Program-made: the position numbers and the translations under genes
The notes under the pieces: generated by a model
Told to the model about the DNA's origin: nothing
The model's database searches: none
What the model saw: the letters and a program-made list of their open reading frames with translations, nothing else
Shown: piece after piece, positions 11,542-23,900 of the stretch
Position numbering within the stretch: position 1 is the first letter of the stretch
How the letters are laid out: every line of letters starts with the position of its first letter
Source: Scatophagus argus
Taxonomy: Eukaryota; Chordata; Actinopteri; Scatophagidae
Direction of reading: 5' to 3'
NCBI RefSeq assembly: GCF_020382885.2
Contig: NC_058506.1
Coordinates: 4,092,001 to 4,156,000, forward strand
DNA length: 64,000 bases

Positions 11542-14500
11542 TCAGTCATTTTAGTTTATCACATAAAATGAACTTATTTTCCAATAGTCCGCAGAATACA
11601 CCAGGAGATATTAGGAACTGGAGAGAAAAATATAAAGTGAGAGTTATCTGACTGTTATTGGACCTTCAGTCTTACTACTTTACATGTTGATGATTTCATG
11701 ACATTGAAGTCTTCTTTATTTGTTAGTTCTCGTGTTTTATTTTGAAGGGAGAACGTGGGTGTTTGTCTTGCAGCTGTATGGGACAGCACGTGGGTCCAGA
11801 ATGACACTATCACGCACATGTGCTGTGACAAACAGCTCAACCAGATAATAAAGAATTAGACGTTTATTTCTAAATGCACCAGTAAAACAGGCTTATGTTA
11901 TTATTTTCAGCAATGTTTAATTTCCAAACACAAAATAGTTGATTTTTAATGTATAACTTAAACTCTTCAGACATATTTATGAATATACTTGTATGGAGGC
12001 AAATCAGGGCCAATGGACAGTGGACAGTTCAGACCAAATGAGAAAAAAATGAATTCTAAAAGGCTAAAAGTATGCAGTTTGTCACATTCAACACTGTGTA
12101 TAGTAATTCTGAGCAGCACAGTCCAATACAAAGAACAGATTCAACATGTTTCTGTCCATTATCCAACAATATTATGATCTTTATTGTAGAATTCAGAAGT
12201 GTGACAATGGATGACATCTCAAGTCAAATTTCAATTTTTCAAATTTTCAATTGGCTCAAAGATATCAGCCCTACTGTTATAAGTGTCACTTTGATGGTTC
12301 AGTAGTTCCTGTGTGTTTTTATTACTGAGGTGTATTTGTTAGAATTTAAATGAGTCACATAATTAAAGATTTTATGAATTTATGTTTATGTATTTACTGT
12401 TTCACAAAGTTTCAGTTTAGATTTTTCATTCCTGTTCTTCACACTGAGTCTTATCTGTACCCTCTCTGTTAATTCATAGCATTAAACTGTAATCTAGATA
12501 GCTTTACAGCAACTCTTTTTGTTGTTATTCCATATAAATTCCTGTGCAAATCATGACTCTTTATAAAGCCAACACAATTAACTAAACACAAATGGCTGCA
12601 TAACATTACCAACAATTTGTACTAAATTACACAGTTCTTCCCAGAAAATTCCTATGAACATTATTAAGAGAAAACCAATTTTAACTACATTGTATACTGT
12701 TGGTCAGTTGAATTTGTAACAATTTATTATGTTCTCATGATATATTTTATATATAAAATCTTGTTAAAGTATCTAGTGTATTTGTCTAATTCTGTCAGAA
12801 TTTTAGAGGTAAAAGTATGAAGCGGTACCAAATGGAAATACTCAAGTAAAATTCTACTACCTCAGATTTGTATATGAGTAAATGTTCTTAGTTATATTCC
12901 AGCACTGAAAAACATAAATAAAAATGATTGACAAGAAAAAGTCAGATAGCAGGTGCATGAGATTTTATCACAGCCCCTAGACGGTGCAGTTACACTGCTC
13001 TCATCTGAGGATTAGAGCCTATTGCACTGACCAGGTGCTTGGAGGAAGGTCCCAGGCTGCTCTATAAAAACACAATAAGGATGTTTAATTAGTAATGATC
13101 TGTAGATCCCTCTATATCCTGCACACACACACACAGACAGTGCATAAAGCTGGATGATGATCGTGTCTCAGAGCTTCCCTGAGCTAGATGAACAGAAAGA
13201 GGAATGTGAGGAAGAGGGGAAGGAAGAAGGAGGGACTGGAGACACAGATCATGTTGCAGCCATTACGAGGAATATGGCTACGCTGCTTTCCAGAATGTAG
13301 ACGTGCAGAGTGGAAAAACTCATTTCTCCTGCAGTGCACCCCCTCCATAATCCCCAGTGCATGACTTATGAATACAGGGAATCACTCCCTGGACACTGGT
13401 ATTGTGTATTTACCAATGAGGTTTGTTACTTGTTGTAGAAGGTTATGAATTATCAAACACCTACATATTACATATTTATTTTTACAGTTCATAGCAGATT
13501 AATTGTAAAACAGTATTGAAACCCTCATTAAGAGGTAGAAGAAATTTAGAGTCAAAGGCCAGAAATTTGAATCCCAAAATCTAAATACAGTAATTGTTTA
13601 TAATCAATGATAATATTTCATATGATTTCGTGATTTCCTGCTCTTTCTCTCCTCTCCGATTATTGCTGTGGTCCCTCCCACCATCCATCATTCCCTACAA
13701 CCCTGCACTGGGCTGTTGCCATAGAGACAGGTTGCCAGATCTCAGACAGTGAGGGTGAGAGGCTGAATGGGTTAATTAGGAGGCGGAGCATGTGCAGCCC
13801 TCCAGATGGTAGTAAGCCCTCCTTCACCACAGGTCTCCAGGGACCTCCTCTCAAAGAAAAAGCGTCTCCTCTTTAGTATTCAGTCCCTCACCATTGATCC
13901 AGGAGCTGCATTTATGACCCAGTAGTCAACAATGTGGTGTTATGGGAAGTGTGGGGAAAAGATCCCTCTCTTCAACTCAACTCACTGACAATGAGCTGAG
14001 TTGAAGAAAATCTTTTTCTTAAATCTTGATCTGATTAAAGGAAGAACATGCACCCCTCTCATACATCTCATACCCTTTGTTGTCCTCTGTAGGACAGAGT
14101 AAACATGTTATCTCTATGCATACAGGAAGCAATCTTGCCTTGTTTTTATAGACAAAAGAAGTGTGTCAGCAGCACCCCCAGGTGTTTGCATTCATACAGG
14201 ACATGTTTATTGTCACACCACTTCCAGCAGTAACAAGTGAGAACAGAGAGTATGTTTCAGATGTTTGACAAATAAAAACAATGTAGTTGTACAAAAATAG
14301 CAGCTAAAAGAAAATAAAGTGTTTGCTGTGCTTCACCATATTGCAGATAGTACACTTTATGAATATTTGACATGATCATTTATACAGCACGATACAAGCT
14401 AGTTTAGTGCAATAGCATTACATTATATTTTTATGTGAATCATGCAGTGAAATATCTTCCACACTTGGTGGGTAATTTCCATATTCTGAATTTAGTTGAG

Positions 14501-14740
14501 TATGTTTTGTCTCCAGTGATATCATATCTCTGAGCTGGTCTTGACTAAAGACAAAATGTAGCTTAAAACTTTCAAGACAGAAAAGTTACATTTTTAAGTT
14601 CATATCCATTCATTTTTAAATGTTAAATAGTCACAAAATATTTACATTCACATATTTGACATTACCCAGTGTATAACTACTCTGTCATTTTAATATCTTA
14701 AATATATGCTGAGGGGACAGATGAAATATAATTACTTACT
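11542..14740. other. Intergenic spacer between map6 and umodl1
   Basis: I see no convincing exon. A fragment at about 12790-12905 (AAATACTCAAGTAAAATTC, GAGTAAATGTTCTTAG) resembles the end of the repeat family at 25740-26175. A short CA run occurs near 13121-13132. The remainder is AT-rich unique sequence. Confidence 0.5.
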
Positions 14741-14743
14741 TAC

Positions 14744-14749
14744 TTTATT
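14744..14749 (-). terminator. umodl1 polyadenylation signal
   Basis: TTTATT on the plus strand is AATAAA on the minus strand. It lies about 140 bases downstream of the umodl1 stop codon, a suitable distance for a short 3' UTR. Confidence 0.55.
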
Positions 14750-14866
14750 CATTGTTTAATGTGCAAAGACTTGCAATGTATGAAACAATAGCGCCACTCA
14801 GTGGTAGCTGCAGCCTACTGTCATAGCCTACCAAATATATCCTGCTGCAGCAAGAATCTTTTTCAA

Positions 14867-14908
14867 TACCTTGTCTTTAACGTACCCCTAGGCGTTAAAG
14901 ACAAGGTA
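14867..14908. repeat. Perfect 16-bp inverted repeat enclosing the umodl1 stop codon
   Basis: TACCTTGTCTTTAACG (14867-14882), a 10-nt spacer, then CGTTAAAGACAAGGTA (14893-14908). The arms are exact reverse complements. The right arm is the coding sequence for the last residues of umodl1, the loop contains the stop codon (14888-14890), and the left arm is the start of the 3' UTR. In the mRNA it would form a strong hairpin. Confidence 0.9.
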
Positions 14909-17900
14909 GGTGAAGTTCTCCTGCTTGGGTTTGACGCTGAAGTTGTAGTGTCCAATGCGGTTCCTTTGGTAGTAGAAAAGGCAGACAAAAGCAATGATGA
15001 AACAGAGTGACAGGCCAATTCCGAGACAAGAGAGTCCAACTATGTGAAGAGTGCTGTATTCCTCGTCCAAGGCATCTGCAAGAACACGTCAGGTAAAGCA
15101 TTAACTAAACAAGTACACATCCAATGACAAGATAAATAAAGGATTCATCTGAAAACAACCAAATGGTGTAGAGATTATTTAAAATATTGTGACTGATTTT
15201 TACTAGGCACTGGCTTTTATAACAAACTCTTTTGCTCAGTACACTTACAAAAAGCTGAAATTTTCAATTCCACTCATGAGACCATCATGAAAATAAATAA
15301 TTAACTTAAAACAGAGATACCTCAAACATATTTGATCAGGTTCAGGGCTCTTGACATGCTCGTTTTCCATCAAGCTGTTTAAACTTGCTCTCCAAAAGTC
15401 CAATGATAGATACAGCAGCACTACTGGCATAGATCAACATCTAGATGGCCTATTCAAATTTTAAAATGAGGAGGCACTCAAGCTTATAATGGATACTGAA
15501 CACCTCGATGGCTGTTCTACTTTTAAAACAAGCCAGTTCATCAATAGCAGAGTAGAAGCAGAAGTGTCATTGTTACTTCAGCTGGAATTAATTCCTTTTT
15601 TGACTCAACATTTGGCATAGCAGAGGCATGCATCTGAAAAACATTTCTCTTCTAACAGAACTTCACATGCTGCTAGTCTGTGTGAAGGTAGTCACCTTGA
15701 TCTAACTTCAGGAGAGGCCCAGTAGAACCGAAAGCTGATCCGATTGTCTTTGAAGACCGAGCTGTTCTTTGAATGCAGTCCTTCAAGAAAAATGCACATA
15801 GGTGACAGAAAAGGAAGGTTCTAATGTATTCTTAAACATTTGAAAAACTAGATGCTTCAGTCATAGAGAGGGATTAGTTCATTTAGATCGGTTGTATGCA
15901 ATTTAACTGGGTGTACTCACAGGCACACAGGTGTCTGATCCAATCTGTGCACAGATCTGGACATGGCAGTGTAGATAGATCACATTCAGGTTGACAAAGG
16001 AGAATATCTGTACAGACAGACGAGATGTGCTGGAGTTCCCATTGCTCAACACTTTGGTGTATGAGTTCAAGGAACAGCTGTGGAGAAAGACAAGGAACAG
16101 ACCAACTGAAACACCAATTCCTACTTTTAGTGATCATCTGCGTCTGATATAGTTGTAAATTGTGTCAAAGCTGACAGTTGAAACAATATTCTACCTTCTA
16201 TTTCAGGTTTCAGAATTTTCATTTGCTGTGAACTGATGATATCATCAGGAAAAGGTTTTTAATTAATTGTAAATTACCTTACTGACTAACTGAAAGTCAA
16301 TTCATTGTTATTACTATTTTTAGAGATCAGAGATTTTGAATGTGGGGGGAATTAGAAAATATTCCTTCTCAGTGACCATGTAGCAGATTCAAGGTTTGTT
16401 TTTAACAGACGTCATCTCCACATTTCAACCCTGTGCTGCACCTTAAGGACAAGGAAGGTTCGAACTGATTACGTAAAATTGTATCTGTACTGTATAATGG
16501 TGAATATGGAAGGTCTGAATTCAATTGATTGGCTGTTAAAGGTTAGATGATTGGAATATTTAGTTAAACATTTGAAGATCAATAGCTCTCATGTATGTTT
16601 GGCAGTAAAACATCCTCAGTGCCTGTTGCAGGCAATGAGGAAGCATACAACAGGCACATTTTTTGAAGTTGTGAAGTATTTTTGGGAAGATATACATTCT
16701 GTCTTGATTGATGTGCTTGGTTATAAGACTGTCATGCAAAATAAACTAGAAGTTGTTATAAACCTGATTCTCCCAAGCAGAAACAATGGTTTGATGCAAT
16801 ACACGAAATAAGGACAATGGAAAGACTCACTTCTATACAGAAGGTTTGCAAAGAGATGGCAGAAATGGATACTAAACCAAAAGAAAATATAAGGACATTG
16901 GCCAACAATTTGTGGTCGCACCTACAGGTAAAGCAACAATTAGATATGTTTCTTTTCTCTGTTACCAACAGGTTCTCCTACAGGCTCTGTTCGTATGTTT
17001 GTTTTCTTTACTTTCTATTTTTATCTACTCAATCTGTACTTTTGTTAAAATTTTTATTTTGACGCTGACTGCGTATGGAGGTCGATTCTTTAAAAATTAT
17101 TTTTAAAAAAGGTCCTTATCACCCCAATATCCCACGACGCTTGAGACCACGAAAAGCTTCATGCTGATTTTCTGAAAGAAATGACCTTCCTGTATTTAAA
17201 TGACCTACCTGCATAATGATAGTAGTAATAGTAACAGTAGTGGTAATATAACTAAAATAATTGATAGTAACTGTAATTAAAGTGAGAGAAAGAGTAAGTA
17301 TATTAGTTTTCTCAGCTAGCTGAAATACTAGTGATAGAAATGTGACAGTGCAAGAAGCAGACCCGTTCTCCAGGAAGACATAGCTGTTGGTGTCTGTTGG
17401 GTGTTGGGTGGGAGTGGCCCAGCATCTGTTGATAACTACTTTAATCTGCTCTGAGGAGGTGTTGAGGCTGACATCCACCACCACAGCCTCTTCAGGGGAC
17501 AAGCTGTAGTTGTAGGGTAAAGGTACTGTGCCATTCATCAGCTGCACTGTCACCTGAAATGACCCAAAGCCCATGATGCCATCTTCGAACATGTCATACC
17601 TGGAGAGTGAGAAAAAATATATATAATCAACTAATACTGCAAGAATAGGCTGCAAAATGATTAAAAATCAGTGAGTTCACAAATTAACACGCTCTATTTC
17701 ACTTGTTTAATTTGTACAAAAACCCAAGTGTAAAGGTAACAAGTTGTTGTTTTCTTTGAGTAGGACCAGTTACCAAGCAATGAGCAGAGATTCAGGTAGT
17801 TAGTGGTGAGCTCCTATTTACTTAGTGAGCTTCACAGGTGCTAATAGGGACTTTTTGTTACATTCAGACAGAGCCAGGCTGACTGTTTCCCCATGTTTTC

Positions 17901-20900
17901 AGTCTTTATGCTAGGCGAACTGCCTGTTGGTTTTGATTATATGTTTATTATACAGATGTAAAAAGTGGTATCAATCTTCTCAACTAACTCTAGCAAGAAA
18001 GCAAATAATAATATTAATAATAATAATTTCCAAAATGTGAAAATATTGTTTCAACAACTCAGGGTACTGTATCTGCAGTGTAGCTACTGTTTTAAGAACA
18101 ACTTGTTCATTATATGCTCTATATGCATAAGGTTTCTATATGCATACTGCTTCTTTGTATGCAACAGCTTCAGCTGATGTGGGGCTAAAATAAAAAAAAA
18201 GAAAAAAAAGACAACAACCAGTGATCGTGACAGCAAGTGAGACATACCCCATGGAGCTGAAGTCAGCAGAGACAAGCATGCTCTTCAAGTAGCCACAAAT
18301 GATGGGAACCTCCAGATGTATTCTGGGTGCCTCAACTGTACCACTAGGTGAAGTGTACTGATCCATAGTGTTAAACAGCTTTACTAATGCTGTGTAGTGG
18401 GTTTCATTCTAAAATACCAAATGTCACAAGGGTTTGGATTATTTTCAGAGCAAATACATTCAAGTTTTAGAGTCAAAATACCTAGGGTCTCTGAAACATG
18501 GATAGGAAAGTGCAAAAGATCCTTAAAGCAACTCTTTATCAGAAGTCAAAAAACTCACATGCACAAGCAAAGTGGCACACTCATTCCAGGCCACGGTCAG
18601 TTGGGCATGGGTGGCATTGCCTCCGTTGACGCCACAGTCCAGTGAGCCCAAATATAGGGTGCTCTCTCTGATCTTGGTGCTCAGAAGAAAATCCCTGGAA
18701 ACTGACACAGTGATGGCAGCAACTCTGCACTGGACTGAGATGGCTCCTTCCATAGAGGCATTGGTGGCGGTTCTCTGGACAGTAGCATTGGTTGATGGAA
18801 TGGAGTGGATAGTGGTGGTTGTTGGGCTGGTAGTGGTGGTTGTTGGGGTAGTAGCGGTTGTTGTTAGGTTGGTAGTGGTGGTTGGGTTGGTGGTGATGGT
18901 TGTTGGGTTGGTAGTAGCGGTTGCTGTTGGGTTGGTAGTGGTGGTCAAGCCAGTTCTAATGGTTGTTGGGCTGGTAGTAGTAGTGGTCGGGTCGGTGGTG
19001 GTGATTGTTGGGTTGGTAGTAGTGGTTGTTGGGTTAGTAGTGGTTGTTGTCGGGTTGATAATGGTGGTTGGGCCAGTAGTGATCGTTGGGTTGATAGTGG
19101 AGGTTGTCAGGTTAGTTGTGGTCATTGGGTTGGTGTTGGTGTTTGTTGGGGCAATTGCAGCAGTAGTGGTGGTTGTAGGAACACTAGTGGTTGTTGTTGA
19201 AGTAGGAGTGGTGGTTGTAGCATAATAAGTTGTGGTAGCTTCAGCATTAGTTACAACTGGGACAACTGTGTGTATCAGTGAAGAAGTGGCAGAAACCAGT
19301 GTGGTAAATGGGTCTGTAGTGGAAAATATTTCAGTTGTTGATGTAATGACTGTCTCTGTGTCCAAGGTAGGATTTGCTGCAAGAGACAAAATGGACAGAT
19401 ATTCTGTCATTATTTGTGCATATAATTTGTGTAAAATTAATCTTTCCCCTTACCACACTATGAGATGTTACCTTGACAGGTTCGCCCAGGCCTTTGTGGG
19501 TTGTTGTCTATAAAGCCCTCCCAACAAACACATGTGTAGGAGGCCCAAGTGTTTGTACATGTAGCCCACTGGGAACAGTCATTTTGCCCTGAAGCACATT
19601 CATTAAAATCTGCAGAAAGCAAAATATTTGCCTCAGTAAGGGGAGCTTCATGTTGTTTTTAAAAAATATCAAGGTGTAAAATAGTGAAAGACCAAGAAAA
19701 ACATTTGTAACCCTCATTTTATGACACTTCTGTGTTATTGTGCTTAGGACTTAAAGGTGTACTTGTGAAAATTGGGGCATAAGAAGCTGAGATAGATTGT
19801 CTTTAAAAACCCTCATATAGGCCAACATCAAGAAATGCATTCAACAATTCTCACAATGCAACTTGATAGCAGATTTTTGGTATAGCTTAATGTCTACACT
19901 TCTAAAGCGTCCAGTTTGTAACAGAGGTTTTCTGGTAAGAGTCTCCAAGCCCAAGCTGAGGTAACCCAGATGATGTCATCAGGTTTTTTTTCTCAGACTT
20001 TAGGAGCACAGAAGATTTTATTCTGTGTAGTAGAACTAACCTCAAATACCTAATTCAGATAATCTTGACATGTAAAATCAAACTTTGCTAAAAGTTACTT
20101 TAATTTCTTCGAGTAATTTATAAAAGAAGAACAGAGATTAGAAAGGGACATACCATTAATGCTTGTGCTGTTTTCATCCACAGTGTATTTGGTGCTGTTC
20201 ATTAGGGAGCCAAGCAGAGCTGTAGACACATTCCTGATGTCTTGGTTTTCACTGGGGGTAAAGATGAAGGTGAAGTTGACCACCACACTCCCAGGGTAGA
20301 AGCCTCTGATTTCAATTCTCAACTGGTGTGAATCCACCATGGCTTTCATCTCTGGAGACAGAGACTGGTAGATCTGTTGGTGACAAAAGAAACCGCACCA
20401 CAATCAAGATAATGATGAATGAGTGAATGAAAGAGAAATTTGTCAATTTAACTTTGTTAGCTCACTAAAACAGACAATGTGTGGAATGTTGTCACTGGCT
20501 AATCCTCATAACACACATACCTCTTGTATAATACTCTCAGTGAGGTTTTTATAGGCATGGCTGCTGGTGTTCTGCAGATCAGCAGTGAACTGGATGTTGG
20601 TAAGTCGTGCTGTGGCATCAACAGTCTGAGCATCTACAAAGAAAAAAGCTTTATTTGGTACAGTGAAAACATTTTCCACAATTAAATGGCAGCCCATTTA
20701 CCAGCCCATGTCCAATTGATTAAAATGTGAAACTTTTCTTTATCACACACTATGGTCAATTTTATTGCTTTACTTACTACTCCCTGAGGTAGTATTCAGT
20801 TGTCTGCATTTTATATTATTTCAAAACTCAACACAACTTCTTTTGGTGCACAATTCTTACCAGTCCTGACTGATATATGAAGGGCAGTTCCTTGGCTTCC

Positions 20901-23900
20901 ACAAGCAAAAGGTGTGACAGTAACATGGTGGAGCACTCCTGGGTGCAGTCCTGTCACTTTCATCATGGTCCGATTAGTGTACCAGGTGATGATTTCTGAC
21001 CCATTGCTTACACCAATCTGGTAAGTCTGGTTCATCTGAAACTGGCTGGACCAGTAGAGACAGAACGAGGTTCCAGTGACATTAGTTGACCATAAGCTGG
21101 TGATGCTGGGAGGGGCTGGAAGGTGGCGGGACAGTGTACTGGGTTAATATTTGTTCATGTGGCTAGAGGAATAGTTCAATATTTATTGGAAAATAGCCTT
21201 ATTTTCTTTCATACTTATATTTAAAGTTTGATACCACTGCAGCTAGCGGCTTAGCTTAGCTTAGCGCAATGACTGGAAATGGGGAAACAGCTACCTTGGC
21301 TATGTCCAAAAGTAACAAACTCTACCCGCCAGCACCTCTAAAGCTAAATAATTAAGATTTATATCTTCTTTGCATAATCCTAGCCATTTTAGGACTGTGT
21401 CATTCACTGCCATGGACACAATGCTGACATTTTCCACACAAAATGACTATATGATGCTATTTAACGGAGGTAGGGAAGTTAACCAGACATACTTGTCAAA
21501 CCAGCTATTTAGTCTTCATTCTTTAAGTTTGTTAGTTTGTAAAGTTGAGAAAAAACTTTTTGTAAACACATTTCTAATAACATACAGTTGAAAGACAGTC
21601 CAGTACCCTTTGGTTTTTGTACAGACAGACAAAAGATTGTTGTTAGTTTCCTCTCTTTGTGCTGAACTAAGCTAACCGGCTAAAGGTGACTACAGATATA
21701 AGAGTGGTATCAATTTCGTCAATTAACTCTCAGCAAGAGAGCAATAACCATATTCTCCAGAATGTCAAAATATTCCTTTACAGACATCTGCATCAGAGGA
21801 TGAAAAGATGTAAAGCAATAACTTACACATTCACACATTTAAAGGAAGATGAGATTTTTTTTTAGTGCACAAATTATTATCTTGTGGAAAAAGAGATAAT
21901 TTCAGCATATTAAAGGTATGATAGACCTATGCTTTGAAGACTACAGAGATAAGCTGCATTTATCACAGTCTTCTTAGTGATAAGATAATTATCGTTTGCA
22001 TACAAACTAAAAAAACATCACCTAGAGAACAGGATTAGAAACCTCATTAGCACTTTGACACTAAATGCTTTAAAATGCCAAAATTATTAATAATTAATTA
22101 GCAATTAAAAATATACTTTGGCTTGTAAATGGGGATTTAAAACAGCCTTGAGATAAAAAATAAAATACTTCTTACAGCATGTGGTTGTTGGCAGAGAAGA
22201 CTCTGCAACTGAGCTCATGCTGGTGTAAGGTGCAGAACTTGTCCACTGCAGACTGTATGATGAATTGTAAGGGACAGAACCTGTGTTACTCAGAGCTGTA
22301 GCCATGCTGGTCTCAGTGGAGTTGAAAAGACTTGTGGTGCTGTGGCCCTGAGGGACCTGTGTGGTGTTTGAAGCTGGAGTGTAGGTGAGGTTGGGTGATA
22401 TTGTCCACTGGAGCTCCGTGGTGGTTGACACACTGACATCAGCTGGGAAGAAATAATGCAAAGCAATGTTTAAACCAAAGCCACTGATGCAGAATATTAA
22501 TGCTCTATAAGAGTTCTTTATAACTATTCAGCTACACTATTTTGTTCACTAACTAACTCTATCAGATGTATATGACTCAGATTTCTTGTCTACTCTGGCT
22601 GAGGTGACATCATTATACAAATACAAATATTAAAAAAAGAGTCACAGAGTCTCCAGGTGAGACTTTGAGATTTGCAGTGTCATTTTAAATCTACCTGCAA
22701 TTTCTTGGTTTAAAGTCTTTTTTGCTAACTTCGTAGCAAGGTAGTGATAATGTGAGGGCATTTCCGTATGATGCCACCCTTGTGAATTTGAAAGTAAACC
22801 CACATAAATATCATTTACCCGCAAAGAAACATATTCTTATTCTCTCGTATTACTTTGTCTTCCCCGACAGCTCAGTTTCCGCTGGTGATGTGGGGGGTTG
22901 GGGGTATTCATCTGAGTTGCCTTCAGTCTTGCTCACAGCGTGCACTCATAGCATTTACTGTAAATCTTACAGGCAGAAGAGTTTCTTTTTGACTTCTGGG
23001 CTTTTCTTAGACCTGATTTTTATTTACCTCTTAGGAGGTTGCTGTGTAGTTTATAATAAAGACTGCAGACAGTGCTCAGGCCTGGAAAAATTCAACTTAA
23101 TTTGGTCTTTTCAGTTTTTGAAAAGGTGGTGAGGGGCGTGGCGGATTTTATTTACAGATAATTCTCTTCAACACATGAAGACACTTTGTTCATCAGTCAA
23201 ACATGGTGTGGTTTTTGTATACTGGCATTATTGTATGGCAAAATAATATCATCAATATTATTATTTTGCTGTTTGCTTTGTTGTTCTTGTTGTTGTTATG
23301 TTTTGCTTGGATTCAATTGTTGCATCTATTCTTACACATTGCGTGTGACATGTTTCCATCACTTCCTCAGACATTACATGGACAAACATTCATTTCCTGG
23401 AGGCTTAACCAACACCTAACCATAACAATAAACATTGCCTGCTTAATCCTAACCCTTACCTTAACCTAACCCCAACCTTAAAGCAACTCTTCACCCTAAT
23501 ACTTAATAATAACCTTGTGGGGACTTCCATTTTGTCCCCATAATTGCAGGGTCCTCACAATGTGACTGTGTACAGATTTTTGTCCCTACAACTATAGGAA
23601 TAGACACATGCACACACACACACACACAGTCCAACCTGAACAATGGGCTCCAGGGTTTCTCGGGTCAACATCAGAATATCCTTGGTGGCAGGCACACTGG
23701 TAGGAGCCCACTGTGTTGTTACAGTCTGCCTGAGGGGAACACTGATGGAGAGCAGACTGTGTACACTCATCTACATCTGCATTAGAAACACAGACAGAGG
23801 TTGCACTGGAATTACAATTACATGTGCAAGCTGTTGAATTCGAGTTGTGACCACAGAAGGAGTAATAATTATGCAAGATTTTATAGGAAAATTGAACAAA

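Noticed and set aside
11139-11651. Three frames of 76-89 aa
   Set aside because: They lie across the SINE at 11182-11527 and reflect its repeat sequence only.
15245-15430. 61-aa minus-strand frame between umodl1 exons
   Set aside because: Not needed for the umodl1 frame, no acceptor/donor in phase, and no ZP similarity.
15883-16137. 84-aa minus-strand frame over a umodl1 exon
   Set aside because: It is the wrong frame for exon 15921-16077. The adjacent frame gives the ZP-C pattern YLHCHVQIC and joins in phase.
18572-19225. 217-aa plus-strand frame rich in Val and Gly
   Set aside because: It is the antisense of the Thr-rich umodl1 exon (ACC/ACT codons read as GGT/AGT or GTG in reverse). There is no independent support.
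22752-23469. Several plus-strand frames in a umodl1 intron
   Set aside because: Hydrophobic low-complexity peptides from AT-rich and TTG-rich sequence and a CCTAAC repeat; no gene evidence.
23405-23485. Possible telomere or chromosome fusion point
   Set aside because: The CCTAACC-like units are short and degenerate and belong to a known type of dispersed fish repeat, so no fusion need be assumed.
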